Source: Hydromicrobium sp964415365
GTDB lineage: Bacteria; Actinomycetota; Humimicrobiia; Humimicrobiales; Humimicrobiaceae
DNA length: 6,431 bases
Direction of reading: 5' to 3'
NCBI GenBank assembly: GCA_964415365.1
Contig: CAYPYW010000053.1
Location: 1 to 6,431 of the forward strand
The position numbers and the translations under genes were made by a program. Below the pieces are notes generated by a model. The model was not told where the DNA came from, ran no database searches, and was given only the letters and a program-made list of their open reading frames with translations. This document shows positions 6,288 through 6,431 of the stretch, one piece after another. Within the stretch, counting starts at the first letter, position 1. Every line of letters starts with the position of its first letter.

Positions 6288-6431
6288 GTAATTTGGCAAA
6301 AAACTTCCCTTTCTTACTGATACTGTTTTATTAATAAATTATAATTTTATACCGTAGTACTCATTGGCTTTAATAATACCTGACTTGACCGCTTAATCCG
6401 ATTTTTCACGCACTCTAACTATAAAAAACCT

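Larger units (their letters stand above)
6142..6431. other. Non-coding leader and promoter region of the operon
   Basis: These 290 bases hold no plausible gene on either strand. On the minus strand there is a perfect TATAAT (6343-6338) inside a 12-bp AT palindrome (6336-6347) without a recognisable -35, then the 24-bp dyad, then GGGGAGGTGG (6260-6251), the 10-bp palindrome TTCTATAGAA (6241-6250) and the wide inverted repeat. The minus-strand T-run at 6428-6423 could be the tail of a terminator of an upstream gene, but any stem lies outside the window. The promoter is expected here but cannot be pinned to one site. Confidence 0.5.

Noticed and set aside
6336..6366. TATAAT at 6343-6338 as the operon promoter
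   Set aside because: The bases at the -35 distance (CAATGA and neighbours) do not resemble TTGACA, there is no extended -10, and TATAAT is easily found by chance in such AT-rich DNA.
1..6431. CRISPR arrays, tRNA or rRNA genes, insertion sequences
   Set aside because: I saw no regularly spaced direct repeats, no cloverleaf-like segments, no rRNA signatures and no transposase or terminal repeats.

Overview
The window is AT-rich and single-stranded in layout. All five genes lie on the minus strand and read from high to low coordinates, as one apparent operon: a lipoprotein sugar-type solute-binding protein (6141-4747), two inner-membrane permease subunits of a CUT1-type ABC importer (4663-3764 and 3749-2889), and two divergent metal-dependent amidohydrolase-superfamily enzymes (2761-1556 and 1469-129). 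The low GC content, frequent AGA/ATA codons, purine-rich Shine-Dalgarno sites, TTG and GTG starts, and a lipoprotein with a Glu/Ala/Thr-rich tether suggest a low-GC anaerobic bacterium. Atribacterota, Thermotogota or Bacillota-like lineages would fit, but this is an impression from style and not a placement.

Region by region, in transcription order. 6431-6142 is a leader with no supportable gene. It holds a 24-bp operator-like dyad (6264-6287), an orphan Shine-Dalgarno-like GGGGAGGTGG (6260-6251) and a wider inverted repeat (6231-6181) just before the ribosome binding site of the binding-protein gene. The 83-bp gap after that gene contains a strong stem-loop followed by a T-run (about 4737-4692), which looks like a leaky intrinsic terminator. 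It would keep the binding protein more abundant than the permeases. The permease genes are 14 bp apart. A 127-bp gap with no clear signal precedes the first amidohydrolase. The 86-bp gap between the two amidohydrolases holds a 15-bp stem-loop without a U-tract. Positions 1-128, downstream of the last gene, are very AT-rich and show no terminator.

Together the genes describe uptake of a small carbohydrate-like solute, followed by hydrolysis (or isomerisation) by two related TIM-barrel enzymes. Both enzymes keep the full ligand set HxH / Lys / His / His / Asp, which in this superfamily normally builds a binuclear metal centre with a bridging carboxylated lysine. Their substrate-facing loops differ, so they probably act on different substrates or successive intermediates. 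The window contains no ATPase subunit, regulator, kinase or glycoside hydrolase. The substrate cannot be named from sequence. The pairing of a CUT1 importer with two paralogous amidohydrolases is the most interesting aspect and may be an uncharacterised catabolic locus.
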